From Dipteronia dyeriana (taxonomy: Eukaryota; Streptophyta; Magnoliopsida; Sapindales; Sapindaceae), in NCBI GenBank assembly GCA_032871835.1, contig CM065297.1, positions 43,029,098 through 43,093,097 of the forward strand: a stretch of 64,000 bases of DNA. Reading direction: 5' to 3'. The position numbers and the translations under genes were made by a program. The notes beneath the pieces are model-generated. The model saw only the letters and a list, made by a program, of their open reading frames with translations. It made no database searches and was not told the origin of the DNA. This document shows, one piece after another, positions 10,839 through 22,719 of the stretch; within the stretch, counting starts at the first letter, position 1, and the number at the start of each line of letters is the position of its first letter.

Positions 10839-11709
10839 TGTCGTATGTAAATTTTACAAAGCATACACGTCATTGACAGGAAGGAAAAAATAGCCATGTG
10901 GACGCCCAGATGTGCATTCGGGAAATATCCTATGAGGCATCACTAAAAAGAAGAAAAGCCCGAGTAAGCATATACTGAATAAAACCTACTCGAGAACAGC
11001 TAATAGCACTCGGGACTGGTTAAATAACACTTTCACTCGGGCTCAAAAGGTACTACTCGGGACCATCAGGTATTACTCTTACTCGGGAATAAATACGACC
11101 CGAGTAAGAACTTGGTGCTTATTTCATACGGATTGTCATTAAATACGTGACGATATCCATCAGGAAGGAATCCCAAATGAAATAGAGTATTAAATAAGAA
11201 GAGTCCCCAATCAGGAAATAACTTGGTTTCTTTACGAAGACTGCATTCTTATAAGGAAACAAGTCCAAATTGAACAGCACTACTAGAATCCCACTCGATT
11301 TCCATAAGAGACTCCGAAACAGGAAAGAGACAAATCGACCTCAAGAAAGTAACCGAATCACAATTAAATACAAATATCTTGTATTACTTGTACAAAGCAG
11401 ACTAGGGTTCTATAAGCATATAAATAGACCCATAATCTGGTTCCAAAAGATATAGGCAATATAGCGTACAACAATTATAGTAAATACAGAGAGAAAAAGA
11501 GAGATCGAGAGCTTGTAAACATCTTATTCTCTTAGTGGATTTTGGCTTGGTTAATCCTTCAACCACCCGTGAATGTTTCTCCGGCCATCAGAGTTTTACC
11601 ACGTAAACCTTGTCTTTTTTACTCTCTCTGCATCTCTTTCTCTTTAAATCAATAGCCGAAATCCTATCCTTGTTGGCTTTTTGGCATAATCCAAAAATCG
11701 ACGTCAACA
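10839..11709 (+). repeat. G1 5' LTR
   Basis: The end (GTCAACA) is fixed by the primer site one base later. The start is less sure; TGTCGTATG at 10839, or TGTGTCG at 10837, is where similarity to the B LTR stops. The LTR has a TATA box (TATAAATAG, 11419-11427) and a cluster of ACTCGGG/CCCGAGT motifs at 10959-11108. Confidence 0.7.
11419..11427 (+). promoter_or_regulatory. G1 LTR TATA box
   Basis: TATAAATAG is a near-consensus plant TATA box. It lies about 290 bases before the LTR end, a reasonable position for the retroelement promoter. Confidence 0.5.
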
Positions 11710-11710
11710 A

Positions 11711-11728
11711 TTGGCGCGAGAAGGAGGG
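11711..11728 (+). other. G1 primer binding site
   Basis: TTGGCGCGAGAAGGAGGG follows the LTR by one base. Tat-type gypsy elements start this site with TTGGCGCC; here the eighth base is G. Confidence 0.7.
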
Positions 11729-11756
11729 TCCGAATCTCCGAACTTGTTAAAAAGAA

Positions 11757-12948
11757 ATGGCAGGAAGCAGAAGTAGTTCAGGGAAAGGCCAAAGATCACC
11801 AGGCGATTTCCATATTGGCAATACATCACAAAATCCTGCAACAAACACAGAAAACCAGCCTGCACACCTGGCGGGGATCCAACAAGTTCCTCTAACCAGC
11901 AGAGATCTTACGTTGCGTTTCCAAGAGGCCCTGCAGCAATTGGTGACAGACGCAGCAAGGGAAGGGATTGATCTACTGGCCGTAAGAGCACATACTCCCA
12001 ATCCCCCACCCGCAAGGCTCCGTTCAATGGTGGTGGGGCCAGGAATAGCTATGCCAGAAACCAGAAGGAACTCTTCCCCAATCGATCCAGCAGGACAAAA
12101 AACACTAGAAGAGGAAAATCACCAGAGGTTGGATCGCAATCAAACAATACGAGTCAGACATCGTAAAAACGATTGATACAGAGAACGGTCATCATCATAA
12201 GACAGTGATCAACACCATCGTAAACGTCATCATGGAGTCACACGAGGGTTCCGGCATCAGAGTGAAGAATTTGAGGAAAGAATGGCAGTTACCTAACGGT
12301 TCAACCGTCAAGGAAGCCAGGTGGGGGACAGAGATGTCACAATCAAAAGCCTAGAAGTAGAGAATAACAGGCGACAGATTGAGGCACTAGTCAGACGTTA
12401 CGGCTATAACGATCTATCCGACGATGACTCCGACAGTCCATTTACCAGGGAGATTTTACAGACCCCTTTCCCAGAAAGATTCAGGATGCCGCATGTGGAG
12501 CAATTCAAAAAAGATACAGATCCAACGGAGCACGTTAGACTCTATAAAAGTGCCGTGGCTCAATATGCCCGCAGTGACCCCCTATCGTGTCTCAACTTTC
12601 CGCAAACACTAGGGGACATAGGCTCAAGATGGTTCGGAAGACTACCCCCGGCAAGCATAGGAAATTTTAGAGAGTTGAGCAGGAGCTTCTCAAGCCAATT
12701 CCTAAGCAACGTTCACAGAAAGAAGTCGGTGGCCTACCTCTCTCAAATAAAATAGAGGAAGGACGAGTCGTTAAAAAAAATACTTGGGCCGGTTCGGCCA
12801 AGCAGTATCAGAAATTGGCAGCGCTAATGATGAAGCAATTATTGCTGCCTTCACCAATAACTTGTAGAATGGATGACTATCCTTCGATTTTGAGAAGAGC
12901 ACGGCTGACAAGGTATGCCGACATGATGCTGAATAAGTATGCACCATA
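11757..12948 (+). pseudogene. G1 gag remnant
   Basis: The first open part (11757-12176) is a polar, proline- and glutamine-rich N-terminus starting MAGSRSSSGKG. The second (12321-12755) contains the gypsy capsid core: a PFPERFRMPHVEQF segment, then TDPTEHV, then the conserved tryptophan region SRWFGRLPPASI. Further gag sequence runs on in another frame to about 12945 and then joins reverse transcriptase directly. The C-terminal gag, the zinc knuckle and the protease are missing. At least one frameshift separates the two parts. Confidence 0.8.
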
Positions 12949-14103
12949 ATGCAACCAAATCAGTGTAAAGAATCCTTGTCATTCGAACTAGATCCAATGG
13001 AGGGCTCGAATGAATACAAGACAGAATTTGTTGAAATACTACTCGAAGAAGACATACCGGACAAGAAAATAAGGATTGGGGCCAACTTGGAAGGAAAAGT
13101 CAAGCGAGACTTGACCAATCTGCTTAGAGAGTACAAAGATGTATTTGCCTGGAGTCACGAAGATATGATCGGGATAGATGCCCGAGTAATATCCCAACAC
13201 CTCGTAGTTAGCCCGAATGCCAAACCATTAATACAAAAGAGAAGATCGTTCAATCCTGAAAGAAGTCAAGCAATCAAACAAGAGGTGGAAAAGCTACTAG
13301 CGACTGGATCAATCAGAGAAGTCAGCTACCCTCAGTGGGTCGCCAACGTAGTCCTCGTCCAGAAGAAAAATGGACAATGAAGGATGTGCGTTGATTTCAA
13401 GGATCAAAACAAGGCATGTCAAAAGGATAGCTTCCCACTTCCAAGGATAGATCAGCTGGTGGATGCCACAGTAGGTCATGAATTACTCAGCTTTATGGAC
13501 GCTTACTCAGGATATAATCAAATCCGGATGAAAAAAGCTGATGAAGAAAAAACAGCCTTCACAACGGATCAGGGTTTATATTGCTACACAGTAATGCCCT
13601 TCGGTTTAAAAAAATGCAGGAGCTACGTACCAAAGGTTGGTCAATAAAATCTTCACTCGGCAAATAGGAAGGAACATGGAGGTATACATTGATGACATGC
13701 TGACTAAAAGCGTCTCAACAGATGAGCATGCCCACGACCTCCGAGTGACATTTGATGTTTTGAGAAGATACCAAATGAAATTAAACCCAAACAAATGTTT
13801 ATTCGGAGTCCATTCGAGAAGATTCTTGGGTTTTCAATCCATCAAAGAGGAATAGAAGTTAATCCCGAGAAGATCCAGGCTTTGCAAGAAAAGACCTCAC
13901 CTAAAACATTGAAAGAGGTACAGAGCTTAACAGGGTGTTTAGCCTCCTTGGGAAGATTCATCTTAAGGGCTACAGACAGGTGCGCGCCTTTCTTCAAAGT
14001 AATCAAAAAAGGGAAAGGCCTGGAGTGGAATAAAGAGTGTGAGCAGGCATTCTTAAAAATAAAAGAGTACTTGGGTCAAGCTCCCATCCTCTCAAAACCA
14101 TAA
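12949..14103 (+). pseudogene. G1 reverse transcriptase remnant
   Basis: RT copies the RNA into DNA. Visible landmarks are the N-terminal FAWSHEDM, the KNGQ-stop-RMCVDF junction (a stop at 13378-13380 where the family has tryptophan), the SFMDAYSGYNQI block, PFGLKKC, and the catalytic YIDD box (EVYIDDML) at about 13680-13700. Thumb/connection sequence around SLTGCLASLGRFI follows. A frameshift near 13610 separates the PFG block from the YIDD block, and another lies near 13830. The parts total close to a normal RT length, but they cannot be read as one protein. Confidence 0.9.
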
Positions 14104-14395
14104 AAAGGGGAAATACTTCAGCTGTATCTGTCAATAACCAAGCTTGCAGCAAGTTCAGTCTTAGTCAGAACAAAAGATGGAGTGCAGAAACCAGTGTATT
14201 ATACAAGCAAGGCACTCCTACCGGCCGAGACCAGGTACTCACAGGAAGAGAAGATAGCCTTAGCATTGGTTTCAGCAGTAAAAAAGCTGAGACCATACTT
14301 TCAGGCTCATACGATCCAGGTTCTCACCAATTGCCCATTAAGGCAAATCTTACAAAAACCAGAGATATCTGGATGACGTACTAAATGAGCAAGCT
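14104..14395 (+). pseudogene. G1 RNase H (first domain)
   Basis: The usual gypsy RNase H follows RT. PVYYTSKALLPAETRYS and KKLRPYFQAHTI (14182-14376) are recognisable. A stop at 14101-14103 and a frame change after 14376 break it. The later conserved part (PPRTAIKAQALADF-like) is present only as degraded sequence around 14400-14500. Confidence 0.8.
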
Positions 14396-14525
14396 AGTTA
14401 AGTGAATTCGATATTCATTATATCCCGAGAACCTCCCTCAAAGGACAAGCGGTGGCAGACTTCATAGCCGAGTTCACAGAACCAAACCTGGAAGCAAAAA
14501 GACTGTTGGATAAAAGTTTCCCATG

Positions 14526-15003
14526 AAAACTATATGTTGATGGTTCTTCAAACACTTATGGCAGCAGGGTAGGGATCGTAGTTCGCACCCCAAAAGAAGA
14601 TGATGTTGAATGTACCATGAGATTTAATTTCAAAGCAACCAATAATTAAGCCGAATACGAGGCATTGTTAGCTGGACTCAGAGTCTGCATAGCTCTTAGG
14701 GCAGATAAAGTTGAGATATTCAACGATTCACAGGTAGTTGTCAACCAGGTTATGGACGAATACCAGGCCAAAGATGAAGGGATGATTGCCTACCGTGACA
14801 TTGCAAAACAGCTCCTCTAAAAATTTAAGGAATACAAAATCGCTCAGATCCCCAGAGAAGAAAATGAAAAGGCAGATGCTTTATCTAAATTAGCGTTAGC
14901 AACAACCTTAATCAGACCTAAAACCATTCTAGTTTCATATCTCTTTAAACCGAGTACAGCTGAACCGAAGCATTTGGAAATTTTAGAAATCCGAACACTG
15001 TAA
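14526..15003 (+). pseudogene. G1 second, archaeal-like RNase H
   Basis: The sequence reads LYVDGSSNTYGSRVGIV, then ATNN-stop-AEYEALLAGLR, then a DSQVVVNQV block and ENEKADALSKLA. This is the additional RNase H known from Tat-lineage gypsy elements, lying between the first RNase H and integrase. The catalytic D (YVDGS), E (AEYEAL) and D (NDSQ) positions are present, and a late D is plausible in ADALS. Stops occur in the AEYEAL block and near 14818-14820, so it is not functional. Confidence 0.85.
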
Positions 15004-16250
15004 GACGGTTGGATGGTCCAGCTGAGAAGGTTCCTGGAAGAAGGCATGCTCCCGAAAGATCCGGTATTAGCAAAGCGTATCAAGTATTGATCGGCTAGAT
15101 ATACCTTGATCGGAGAAGAGTTATACAGAAAGAAGTTCTCCCGAGCTCTCCAGAGATGTGTACCGGAGGAAGATGCACATCAAATACTTCAAGAGATCCA
15201 CGGAGGGGTTTCCAGAAACCACACTGGTGGTAGAAGCCTGGCGCATAAGGTACTCAGACAAGGGTATTACTGGCCTACGCTTTTCTCAGATACACAGCAG
15301 TGGTCGGAAAGTTGCAACACCTGTCAAAGGATTGCTAACGATATCCGACAACCCCTAAAAAAACTCAGAAACCTCACTGTTCCATGGCCATTCGCCATGT
15401 GGGGCATAGACCTGATCGGTTCAATGCCAGCTGGGTCAGGGGGTGGAGCAAAGCATGCCATAGTGGCTGTCGATTATTTCACAAAATGGGCAGAAGCTGA
15501 AGCGCTGGTGCATATCACGGAAGCCAACACCATAAATTTTGTAAAGAAAAACATACTTTATAGGTTTGGAGTTTCGGACATTATAATCACCGACAATGGC
15601 ACTCAATTTGATAACCAAAAGTTCAGACAGTTGTGCGAGAAGTATCATATTGCTAACTACTATGCGACACCAGCTCACCCTCAAACAAACAGGCAAGTAG
15701 AAGCATTAAATAAAATTATCAAGCACACCATTAAAGCAAAGTTAGATGACAAAAAAGAAAGCTTGGTTGAAAAGCTTCCTGAAGTATTATTGGCATATCG
15801 AACGACAACAAGGACTTCAACAGGAGAAACTCCGTTCACCCCAGCGTTCGGAACAGAAGCCGTCATCCCCATAGAAACATTGTGTGCATCCCCACGGGTC
15901 AGGCTATACGATGAAGAACAGAATATTGATACGCTACTACAAAGTTTGGATGAGCTAGAAAAAAAAAAGGGAAAAATCCCAAATAAGAAATACAGCATAT
16001 CAACAAAGAGTGGCTCGCCACTACAATTCTCATGTTCGGATCAGGAAATTCCAGCTAGGAGACCTGGTGCTCAGGAAGGTGCTGTTGAACACAAAAAACA
16101 GAGCCGCAGGATCCCTGGCTGACAAATGGGAAGGTCCATACAAGATCGAGGGGATAACTGGTCATGGAGCCTATTGAATTGCTCGACCCAATAGAGGGGT
16201 GTTACCCTGACCATGCAATGCCCAATATCTGAAGATTTTCTATCCTTAAA
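15001..16250 (+). pseudogene. G1 integrase
   Basis: The 338-codon open part (15106-16122) holds the zinc-binding HGGVSRNH...CNTC motif at residues about 31-75. The DDE core follows: D in WGIDLIG, D in ITDNGTQF, and E in NRQVEALNK. The FRQLCEKYHI block is present, as is the end of the core (AYRTTTRTSTGETPF). After about residue 290 the frame shifts. The C-terminal GDLVLRKVL and KWEGPYKI blocks are found in other frames up to about 16200. It is close to full length but not translatable as one chain. Confidence 0.9.
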
Positions 16251-16827
16251 ATATATATATATATTTATATTAAATATTCTATTCTTTTATTAGTAGGATA
16301 AATATAAAATTCTAATTTAAATATGTGGATTTTTTGCAATAATGAATAAAATTACTAGGAATTTTCGAAAGGATAGCATCTAGTTCAGGATTTCCAAAAA
16401 AGGGCATATGATAATAAGAACATATGGAAGCAGAGCATGATAATAAGAACAGGCAAATAGAATTCTCGGGACCATCAAATCCTGAATGGGCGTAGAAGCT
16501 CGTAGGAGCATGCCAGCCGAGCAGGGTCAAAATAACCTTCGTAAAAAGGCAAACCCGATGCACCAGACTTTGGAAAAATGCTCGGGACGCTATCAGGGAG
16601 AAATTTCGGTGAAATGCGTAGCTGAGTTGAAGCAATTTTTTTTTTTAAAAAAGAGCTCAAAAATTCGGCAAAACCTTGCCCATAAAAACTAGGGAGACGT
16701 CATTGGTATTGTGTAAGGACTCGAACGTATGATCATGGTGAGACTTGATGTAACATTCGGGTAGCAACCGGGCATGAAACATAATTGCAAACTTGCCTGT
16801 TTCGAGACGACTCGGTTAATAATAAAG
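16251..16827 (+). other. G1 3' untranslated region
   Basis: No gene is seen. A TA run occurs at about 16252-16270. Several TCTCGGGACC/CTCGGGACG motifs echo those of the 5' LTR. An A/T homopolymer stretch lies at 16636-16655. Confidence 0.6.
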
Positions 16828-17310
16828 AGCCAGTTTAATAAGATACTTGGCAATTGAAGTCATTCGGGAAACAACCGGTTTAATAAGATACTCGGTTAAG
16901 TTACCCGAACATCAAAAGAGCCAGTTTAATAAGATACTTGGCAATCGAAGTCATTCGGGTAACAACCGGTTTAATAAGATACTCGGTTAAGTTACCCGAA
17001 CATCAAAAGAGCCGGTTTAATAAGATACTTAGCAATTGAAGTCATTCAGGTAACGACTGGTTTAATAAGATACTCGATTAAATTACCTGAACATCAAAAG
17101 AGCCAGTTTAATAAGATACTTGGCAATTGACGTCATTCGGGTAAACGACCGGTTTAATGAGATACTCGGTTGGGTTACCCGTCCATCAAAGAAGCCAGTT
17201 TAATAAGATACTTGGCAATTGAAGTTATTCGGGTAACAACCGGTTTAATAAGATACTCGGTTAAGTTACTCGACCATCAGCCAGTTTAATACAACACTCG
17301 GCAATAATCA
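16828..17310 (+). repeat. G1 91-bp tandem repeats, about 5.3 copies
   Basis: Copies start at 16828, 16919, 17010, 17101 and 17193, and a partial copy starts at 17279. Each unit is itself two related halves of about 45 bp: CCAGTTTAATAAGATACTTGG and CCGGTTTAATAAGATACTCGG. The array therefore grew from a shorter unit. Tandem arrays between integrase and the 3' LTR are common in Tat-type gypsy elements. Confidence 0.9.
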
Positions 17311-17335
17311 GCAAAAAATAGACCAAAACCATTCA

Positions 17336-17502
17336 ACTCATAGGTGTGGGCCCGTTCCCAACTCTTTGGGGTGACACCCACAGATACCTATCAAAGCACT
17401 CCTCTAAGAAGCCCCCGGGCGGAGAGCCACCCTTCGTCACATGATCATGCGTGAGAGTTCCTGGGGATGGCCAGTTGCCATTGCCGTTGCTCTGATACCA
17501 AT
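17336..17502 (-). repeat. Extra A leader segment left of the A 3' LTR
   Basis: On the minus strand this starts with a copia primer site (complement of 17490-17501, GCTCTGATACCA). It then matches the segment at 35732-35917 that follows the A 5' LTR. A 3' LTR should be followed by flanking DNA, not by a leader. Element A therefore once continued as LTR-interior-LTR-interior, or it recombined with another copy. Similarity fades where the G1 repeats begin. Confidence 0.7.
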
Positions 17503-18005
17503 TGTTGGAAGCCCGTTCACCGGTTACGCAGCGGAACTAGGTTTTAATTTTTTTATACAGATCATATCTATATCTGGGACCAGTGAACTTTGGATCGTAG
17601 TTATTTTTCGGAACTAATACATACAATATGTATATAAAGAAAATTGTAATCAACAAAAATCAAAAGAACATACCAACGTTTGGAGGCTCCTTCACTTTAC
17701 AATGTGGTCATGTCTGAAATACTATGTGCTCTTGCATGAACCACTCGATCTTCTTCGCTATCTCCCGGATCTGGTAACTGCGTGTGGGCGCGTCACGATC
17801 TCAGGAACTTGAATGGAGGATGTAGAGAAATACTTGAAGAAACTCTTTCTTTTCAATTTGGTGTATTGATTTCATACACACATGAATTGCATCTCATGCA
17901 AAAATATATTGACAGATGTGGTTCCGTTTCTCCAAAAACAATATATATCAAATATATATTTATATATGATGCCTGCACATCTATATATCTAACGCCTGCA
18001 CTTTC

Positions 18006-18049
<44 letters not shown>

Positions 18050-19710
18050 AAAAACACACGCATGTACTTTCACACATATATATATATATATATATTTTTA
18101 TTAAAAACACACGCCTGCACTTTCACAAAAATTCCTGCTCTTGCGTATTCTATATATATTTTATAAGCCAAACTTTTTCTTTTATATATATATCATCAGC
18201 TCTATACCTCTATTTATATATATATATATATATTATGAGTGTATCAAGTATTTGCATCCCATGCAAATTCTTCTTTTGACTAATGTTTCATGTGCACAAA
18301 CTAATTTGCATCCGATGCAATCTCTTGTATTATTAATTTATATATATATATATATATATATCTTTTAATTATCCTCTTCAAATATATCAAATATATTAAG
18401 AGTGATAATTAGTATTTTAAATTTAAATTTAAATTCAAATGCTTAGATAAATGATTTAGTAAAATAAAATAATCCTATTATATTATCTTCATCTAAATCC
18501 ATATATCAACTAATACCCTTCAATTAATAGTTAATTAATAATTCATAATTATCAATATAATTAAATAATCTAATTATTTAATTAATTTAACTATTAACAT
18601 TCATCAATTAAATAATCTTATTATTTAATTAATTGCCGAATAAATACGTGTCACTTTTGTAACACAATTAATTGGATAACTCTGACCATTGTTACCTAAA
18701 TCGATCAGGCTAGCAAGGGGATCTAATAGACCCACAGTATTTTGAGCTCCAATAATCCTCAGAATCATTAACTAAACTATTTAATTAATATTCCTTGATT
18801 ATTAACTCCGGTGTTATTCCACTAAAAACCAAAAGCTGCACTCTCACAACTGTAGACGCTTTTACACAGACCGATACAACTCGGTGTCCATCGATATAGC
18901 TATTACACATTGTGTGATCCTCCACAGTAGTTCATAATTAGAGCTGGGTCATAATGTCCGTTATACCCCTCTAATTACATATATCCTTTAAGTACCATTG
19001 ATTCTCTAATGGAAAATAAATCATATTTCCTCACGGAATTAGGAGAGCGCTCATATTGTGCAAGCCCCGAATCAAGCCTTAAGGGAACTACCGTTTACTT
19101 CTCACAAGAAGAAGTGGATTTCACTATTGTGTACAAACCTTCCCAGCCACAAGCCAAACCGCAATCCCAACATACGGAGTATATTGATCAGGAAATGCAT
19201 CTGACCTCACCCTTGGTATATCAAAGACCACGATTTAACCTGAAGGAGTCGATAAAACACCCAGAATTAAGATCACCCACATATAGCCATCATTAGTTGA
19301 TATATATGAATCTCATCGGTAAAGGAATATTTTTGAGAGATTCATATAGATCATGGCCCAGTCCTATATGATCACATCATACAAGGTGCCTTCATTCCCA
19401 TATCTCATATGAATGATTTATGATAGAACCATCGTACATTATGGAATGGACCGTAGCTATAGACTGACCACAAATAAAGTACCCAGCTTTATTTGCTATC
19501 TACGGACTCTTTAGATTGCACGTCTCTTACTGTATCCATCCGTATACGACACTCATATACACAGTTCGAGATTACATCCGGCAATCTTGGATATTAAATT
19601 TATGCACAAGTTATAAAATAAACAACACAACATGAATGAATTGAACTTTTCTTTTTACTTATTTCATAAATCCATTTACAAATTACATCTTTAGGGCATA
19701 AACCCTAACA
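17503..19710 (-). repeat. A 3' LTR
   Basis: This is a 2.2-kb LTR ending at the PPT on the right. It has several long TA arrays (about 18008-18046, 18075-18097, 18221-18233, 18340-18361) set among repeated CGCCTGCACTTTCACA-like segments. It is about 0.6 kb longer than the 5' copy, which has lost and inverted part of it. Confidence 0.88.
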
Positions 19711-19726
19711 ATCTCCCACTTGCTCT
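19711..19726 (-). other. A polypurine tract
   Basis: On the minus strand AGAGCAAGTGGGAGAT immediately precedes the LTR start TGTTAGGG. B2 has the same tract at 60667-60682, which links the two families. Confidence 0.8.
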
Positions 19727-20312
19727 AAAGCATGTGAAGCATGTCTCGTAACCCTAGGCCATCTAGCTGACCCAAAAACACTTTAGCCAATAAGGTCTTC
19801 GTAAATGGATCAGCATGATTGTCTTGTAAGGCTATCTTGGTAACGATCACATCTCCTCTCTGCACTATCTCTCTAATGAGATGATACTTTCTCTCTATAT
19901 GCTTCCCTCTTTTATGGCTTCTTGGTTCTTTTGAATTAGCCACAACACCACTGTTATCACAATAAAGTGTGATGGGCCTATCAAGATCTGGAACAACTTC
20001 CAGATCACTCAAGAACTTACAGAGCCAAACAGCCTCTTTAGTAGCTTCACAAGCCGCTACATATTCAGTTTCCATGGTAGAGTCAGCTTAACAAGATTAC
20101 TTGATACTTCTCCATATAATGGCTCCACCACCTAGGCTGAATACTGATCCAGACATGGATTTCCTAGAATCCCTGTCTGACTAAAAATCAGAATCAGTGT
20201 ATCCTAACGGGATCAAATCCTGCCCGGAATACACGAGCTTATAGTCTCTCGTTCTCCGAAGATACTTGAGAATTGTCTTGACAGCAACCCAATGATCCAA
20301 TCGTGGGTTGGA
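19725..20312 (-). pseudogene. A RNase H
   Basis: RNase H removes the RNA template after reverse transcription. The last 116 codons read through METEYVAACEA (catalytic E), KEAVWL, LYCDNSGVVA (catalytic D), EPRSHKRGKHI and ADPFTK, and end normally. The upstream half (20076-20312), with the TDSDF block, is present but interrupted by stops. Confidence 0.88.
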
Positions 20313-21241
20313 CTAGTATCTACTGACTACTCCCACTGCATAACAGATGTCCGGTCTCATCCGTAACAAAGCATACATGAGACTACCTACTATCGATGCA
20401 TAGGGTACACGTCTCATATCCTCAACTTCTTGAGTTGTCTTAGGACACTGTTCCTTAGACAAGTTAACTCTATGCCTAAAAGGTAAATTACCTTTCTTGG
20501 AGTTTTGCATCGAAAATTGCACAACAATCTTATCGATATATGATGCCTGAGACAGTGCTATGAGTTTGTTCTTACAATTCCTTATAAGCTGGATCCCAAG
20601 AACATAACTCGTCTCTCCCAAATCTTTTAATTGGAATTGGCTAGCCAGCCAGCCCTTTACATCAGACAACACTCCATATCATTCCCAATGTATAGGATAT
20701 CATCTACGTATAGGACCAAGAAAACCACTTTCTTAACAATGATGCGCTTGCAGACGCAAGGCTTATTAACATTCTGCTCGAAGCCATAGGTTTTGATCAC
20801 ATCATCAAACCTGATGTTCCAAGATCTAGATGCTTGCATAAGCCCATAGAGGGACCTTTGCAGCTTGCAAACCTTTTGCTCTTGATCTGGAGACATGAAT
20901 CCCTCTGGTTGCATCATATAGATGCTCTCATCAAGATTGTCATTCAAGAATACAGTCTTGAAGTCCATTTTCCAAATTTCATAATCGAAATAGGCAGCAA
21001 TGGATAAGAGAATCCTAATAGACTTAACCATGGCTACTGGCGAGAAGGTCTCTTCTTAATCGACCCCCTCTTTTTGGGTATAACCCTTGGCCACTAGCCT
21101 TGCCTTGAAGGTCTCTACCTTCCCGTCTACTCTTCTCTTTCTCTTGTAGATCCACTTACACCCTATGGGTTTTACCCCATCCGGTAAGTCTACAAGATCC
21201 CAGACTAAGTTAGAGTACATGGACTCCATCTCGAGATTCAT
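20313..21241 (-). pseudogene. A reverse transcriptase
   Basis: Blocks in order are GCKWIYKRKRRVDGKVE and ARLVAKGYTQKEGVD, a stop at about 21053-21055 replacing the usual tyrosine, IRILLSIAAYFDYEIWKMDF (catalytic D), MQPEGF, LYGLMQASRSW and the YVDD box (VLYVDDIL). A one-base frameshift follows at about 20665. The frame continues through LKDLGETSYVLGIQL and LMYALLRMRPDICY. One stop and one frameshift in an otherwise complete domain suggest moderate age. Confidence 0.9.
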
Positions 21242-21433
21242 GGCTTTAAGCCATTAATCTTTATTAGAATCTTCCAGTGCATTCTTAAATGTCAATGGAT
21301 CATCAACACTATCAGCAGAGACAACACATTGTCCCTCACCTATACCTAAATAACGTTCAGGTTGTCTCATAACCTTCTCACTACGTCTAGGTGGAATTGT
21401 ATCCTTATCAGGAACCATCTGACTCTCAGATAT

Positions 21434-22719
21434 TTATGGATCAACAACTCTTGTTGATGAAGCACTAGTCTTACCAGACTCCAACTCATTCAATACAATC
21501 TTAGAACGAGGTTTATGGTCACTACTATAACTTTCCTCAAGAAACGTTGCATTTGTCGATACAAATACTTTGTTATCTTTGGGACCATAGAAGTGTCCAC
21601 ATTTGGTCTCGTTGGAGTATCCTACAAACAGGCAGACCACAGACTTGGAGTCTAGCTTTCCAGTTCTGTTCTTCAGCACGTGTGCTGGACACCCTTATAT
21701 GCAAAAATATTGCAAACTAGCTTTACGACCATTCCATAACTCTAGGAGAGTCTTAGGAACAGATTTTGATAGCACCACATTCAAAATGTAAACCGTTGTT
21801 TGTAAAGCATATCCCCAAAAGGAATTTGGTAATGATGAGAAACTAATCATAGATCTCACCATTTCCATTAGGGTTCTATTTCTCCTCTCCGCTACACCAT
21901 TTTGTTGAGGTGTACCGGGAGATATGAGTTGGGAAACTATCCCATGCTCGACCATAAAGTCTTCAACCTCTTGGTCAAGGTACTCACCTCCACGATCCTA
22001 TCGCAGTGACTTAATAGTCCTACCTAATTGATTCTCAACTTTCGCTTGAAATTCTTTAAACATTTCAAATGTTTTCGACTTCCGTTGCATTAGGTAGACA
22101 TATCTGTATCTTGAATAGTTATCTATAAAGGTGACATAATACTCATAACCACCCCTACTTTAACATTCATCGATCCGCAGACATCTGTATGTATAAGCTC
22201 TAGCGGTTCTTTAGCTCTAAGCCCTTTTCTAGTAAATGGTCTCTTAGTCATCTTACCTTCCAAACAAGATTTACAGACAGGTAAGGTGCCAACCTTTAAC
22301 CCATTTAAATGTTCGCTTTTTACTAGTCTGTCTATCTGATCAAGGTTTATATGACCAAGCCTTAGATGCCATAGATACGTGTCAATATCTGGAGAAATCT
22401 TCTATCGTTTAGTTTGTGGTTTTTCAACCTTAAATATTTCGATGTTGAGCAGTGTAGTATGTATCAACGGTTTTAACACATACAAATTGTTTTCATTAAT
22501 TTCTGAACAAATATTCAGACCATTATTTCCAATAATAACAGACTTATTATTAAAATAAACAGAATATTTTTGTTCTATCAACTTAGAAATAGAAATCAAA
22601 TTCCGTGTAAATCCAGGAGTATAAAATACATTGTCCAACAATATATAATTATTACAAAAACATAATCTAATTACGCCCACTGCTAATGCCGAAACAACAT
22701 CCTCTAACCCCACACACAT
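21434..22719 (-). pseudogene. A integrase with GAG-pre-integrase region
   Basis: The N-terminal part (22402-22719) carries the protease-to-integrase linker (DNVFYTPGFTRNLISIS). The zinc-binding and first DDE blocks lie at about 21960-22400 with stops. The later core, [16 protein letters not shown] with the catalytic E, is at 21695-21955. The C-terminal GYSNETKCGHFYGPKDNKVFVS block is at 21434-21679. Multiple frame breaks make it nonfunctional. Confidence 0.88.

Larger units (their letters stand above)
10839..17335 (+). mobile_element. G1: Tat-type Ty3/gypsy retrotransposon, decayed, 3' LTR missing
   Basis: The order is 5' LTR, TTGGCGC-type primer site, gag, reverse transcriptase, RNase H, a second RNase H, integrase, then a 3' region with tandem repeats. 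This is the layout of Tat-lineage gypsy elements. Protease is deleted and pol is broken by several stops and frameshifts. No 3' LTR follows the tandem repeats; sequence of copia element A abuts them at about 17336. The missing 3' LTR and the missing part of the B1 LTR point to one deletion at this junction. Confidence 0.85.
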
